Source of the DNA: Campylobacter majalis
GTDB lineage: Bacteria; Campylobacterota; Campylobacteria; Campylobacterales; Campylobacteraceae
DNA length: 64,000 nucleotides
NCBI RefSeq assembly: GCF_905120465.1
Contig: NZ_CAJHOF010000001.1
Location: 124,001-188,000, forward strand
Direction: 5' to 3'
Shown: positions 63,431 through 64,000 of the stretch, piece after piece
How the letters are laid out: the number at the start of each line of letters is the position of its first letter
How positions within the stretch are numbered: the first letter of the stretch is position 1
Translations under genes and position numbers: made by a program
The notes under the pieces: generated by a model
What the model was told of the DNA's origin: nothing
Database searches by the model: none
Seen by the model: the letters and a program-made list of their open reading frames with translations, nothing else

Positions 63431-64000
63431 ATTTTCTAAAATTATCTGTTAATTGCGGATTTAAAAGAGCGTCAAAAAGCTCTGATATTTTAATCTCATT
63501 TTTAAAAAGTGCGCGATAAACAACGTAGTTTGCAAGAACTTTCTTGCCATATAGCCTACTCTCAGCATACGGCACTAGCTCCATTGACAAAAATGGCTCG
63601 TATTTACCAGCTTTAAACATATCATCTTTGGTTATTAAACGCTTTGTAAAACCAATACCGCCATTATAAGCATAAGCGATAAATAACGGATGATAAAGGT
63701 ATTTTTCTAAGTAATTTAAGTGATGATTTGCAAAAGTATAAGCAACATCTGGCCTAAACATATGATCTTCATCAAAATCTGGTATTTTTAGCTCTTTTTT
63801 GCCAATCGCATTTGCCAAAAATGGCATAAACTGCATAGTCCCAAGTGCATATGATGTCGAAACAACGGCTGGTAAAAATAGGCTTTCTTGACGAGCTATG
63901 GCAAAAATCAATGCTTTTCTAATGTCATTTGTAAAATTTAAAGCATCATTTTCAGGAATAATATAGTAATGCTTTTTATATCCATTTGCTTTTTGCATAA
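63429..64000 (-). CDS. slt: Soluble lytic murein transglycosylase, C-terminal part (cut by window end)
   Basis: Only the last about 190 codons are inside the window. The SLT catalytic domain is complete here: ALIFAIARQESLFLP with the catalytic Glu, SYALGTMQFMP and AYAYNGGIGF, then YAESRLYGKKVLANYVVYR. It cleaves peptidoglycan glycan strands with 1,6-anhydro formation in the periplasm. The N-terminal helical superhelix and signal peptide lie beyond position 64000, so the ATG-like codon near 63998 is internal. Confidence 0.9.
   Translation of the reverse strand, partial: MQKANGYKKHYYIIPENDALNFTNDIRKALIFAIARQESLFLPAVVSTSYALGTMQFMPFLANAIGKKELKIPDFDEDHMFRPDVAYTFANHHLNYLEKYLYHPLFIAYAYNGGIGFTKRLITKDDMFKAGKYEPFLSMELVPYAESRLYGKKVLANYVVYRALFKNEIKISELFDALLNPQLTDNFRK

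Noticed and set aside
1-64000. CRISPR array, intact insertion sequence, prophage or rRNA operon
   Set aside because: No regularly spaced repeats, transposase, integrase or rRNA sequence recognised on reading both strands.

Overview
The window looks like a chromosomal segment of a Campylobacter species (Campylobacterota). The DNA is AT-rich with short AT-rich promoters. It carries gene strings that, from memory, are shared with C. jejuni: der-aroK-trpS, serS with the flagellar-disk TPR gene pflB, kdsA/ribH/nusB, aspS-adk-ppa, and metG-fbp-mobB-slt. It also encodes a typical Campylobacter PorA-type major outer-membrane protein, a dba-dsbI pair and a fused CcsBA. The accessory content (molybdoenzyme operon, flavoprotein respiratory module, polyene cluster) is richer than in C. 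jejuni, so a non-jejuni species is more likely. The exact species cannot be read from the sequence.

Layout. 1-6 kb: an OmpR-type two-component system on the minus strand, divergent from a porin / Tat flavoprotein / membrane-anchored pentaheme cytochrome operon that looks like a periplasmic respiratory reductase of unknown substrate. 6-8.4 kb: a gene desert with decayed coding fragments. 8.4-17 kb: pflB, serS, porA and ccsBA, all minus strand. 17.2-24.3 kb (plus): dba-dsbI, then a molybdoenzyme (DMSO/polysulfide reductase superfamily) with its Fe-S subunit, TorD-like chaperone, NrfD-like membrane subunit and an unknown protein. 24.4-29 kb (minus): a phosphoethanolamine transferase with a CT microsatellite in its reading frame, trpS, aroK and der. 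29.1-33.3 kb (plus): an EamA transporter, kdsA, a lipoprotein flanked by a 24-bp direct repeat, ribH, nusB and dnaJ. 33.3-34.3 kb: a non-coding region with hairpins, a sigma-54-like promoter and palindromes. 34.3-37.2 kb (plus): CstA-family transporter, CC-terminal small protein and ArsA-type ATPase.

37.1-51.2 kb (minus) is the main accessory feature. It is a compact run of about 20 genes with the composition of an aryl polyene (flexirubin-like pigment) biosynthetic cluster: two ketosynthases, a chain-length-factor-like protein, ketoreductase, dehydratases, two acyl carrier proteins, an AMP-ligase fused to a dehydratase domain, acyltransferases, glycosyltransferase, thioesterase, LolA-like carrier, MMPL exporter and phosphopantetheinyl transferase. 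It also has several unfamiliar periplasmic proteins and no recognisable ammonia lyase or chorismate lyase.

51.4-64 kb (mostly minus) is core: tRNA(CAU), ppa, an OB-fold protein, adk, aspS, an ABC-type membrane domain without ATPase, aqpZ, prs, a MurF-N-terminus-like protein, metG, a small Cys protein, fbp, mobB, a plus-strand lipoprotein, and the 3' part of a lytic transglycosylase running off the end.

All protein assignments were made by eye from motifs and length. No database search was run, and statements about other genomes are from memory.
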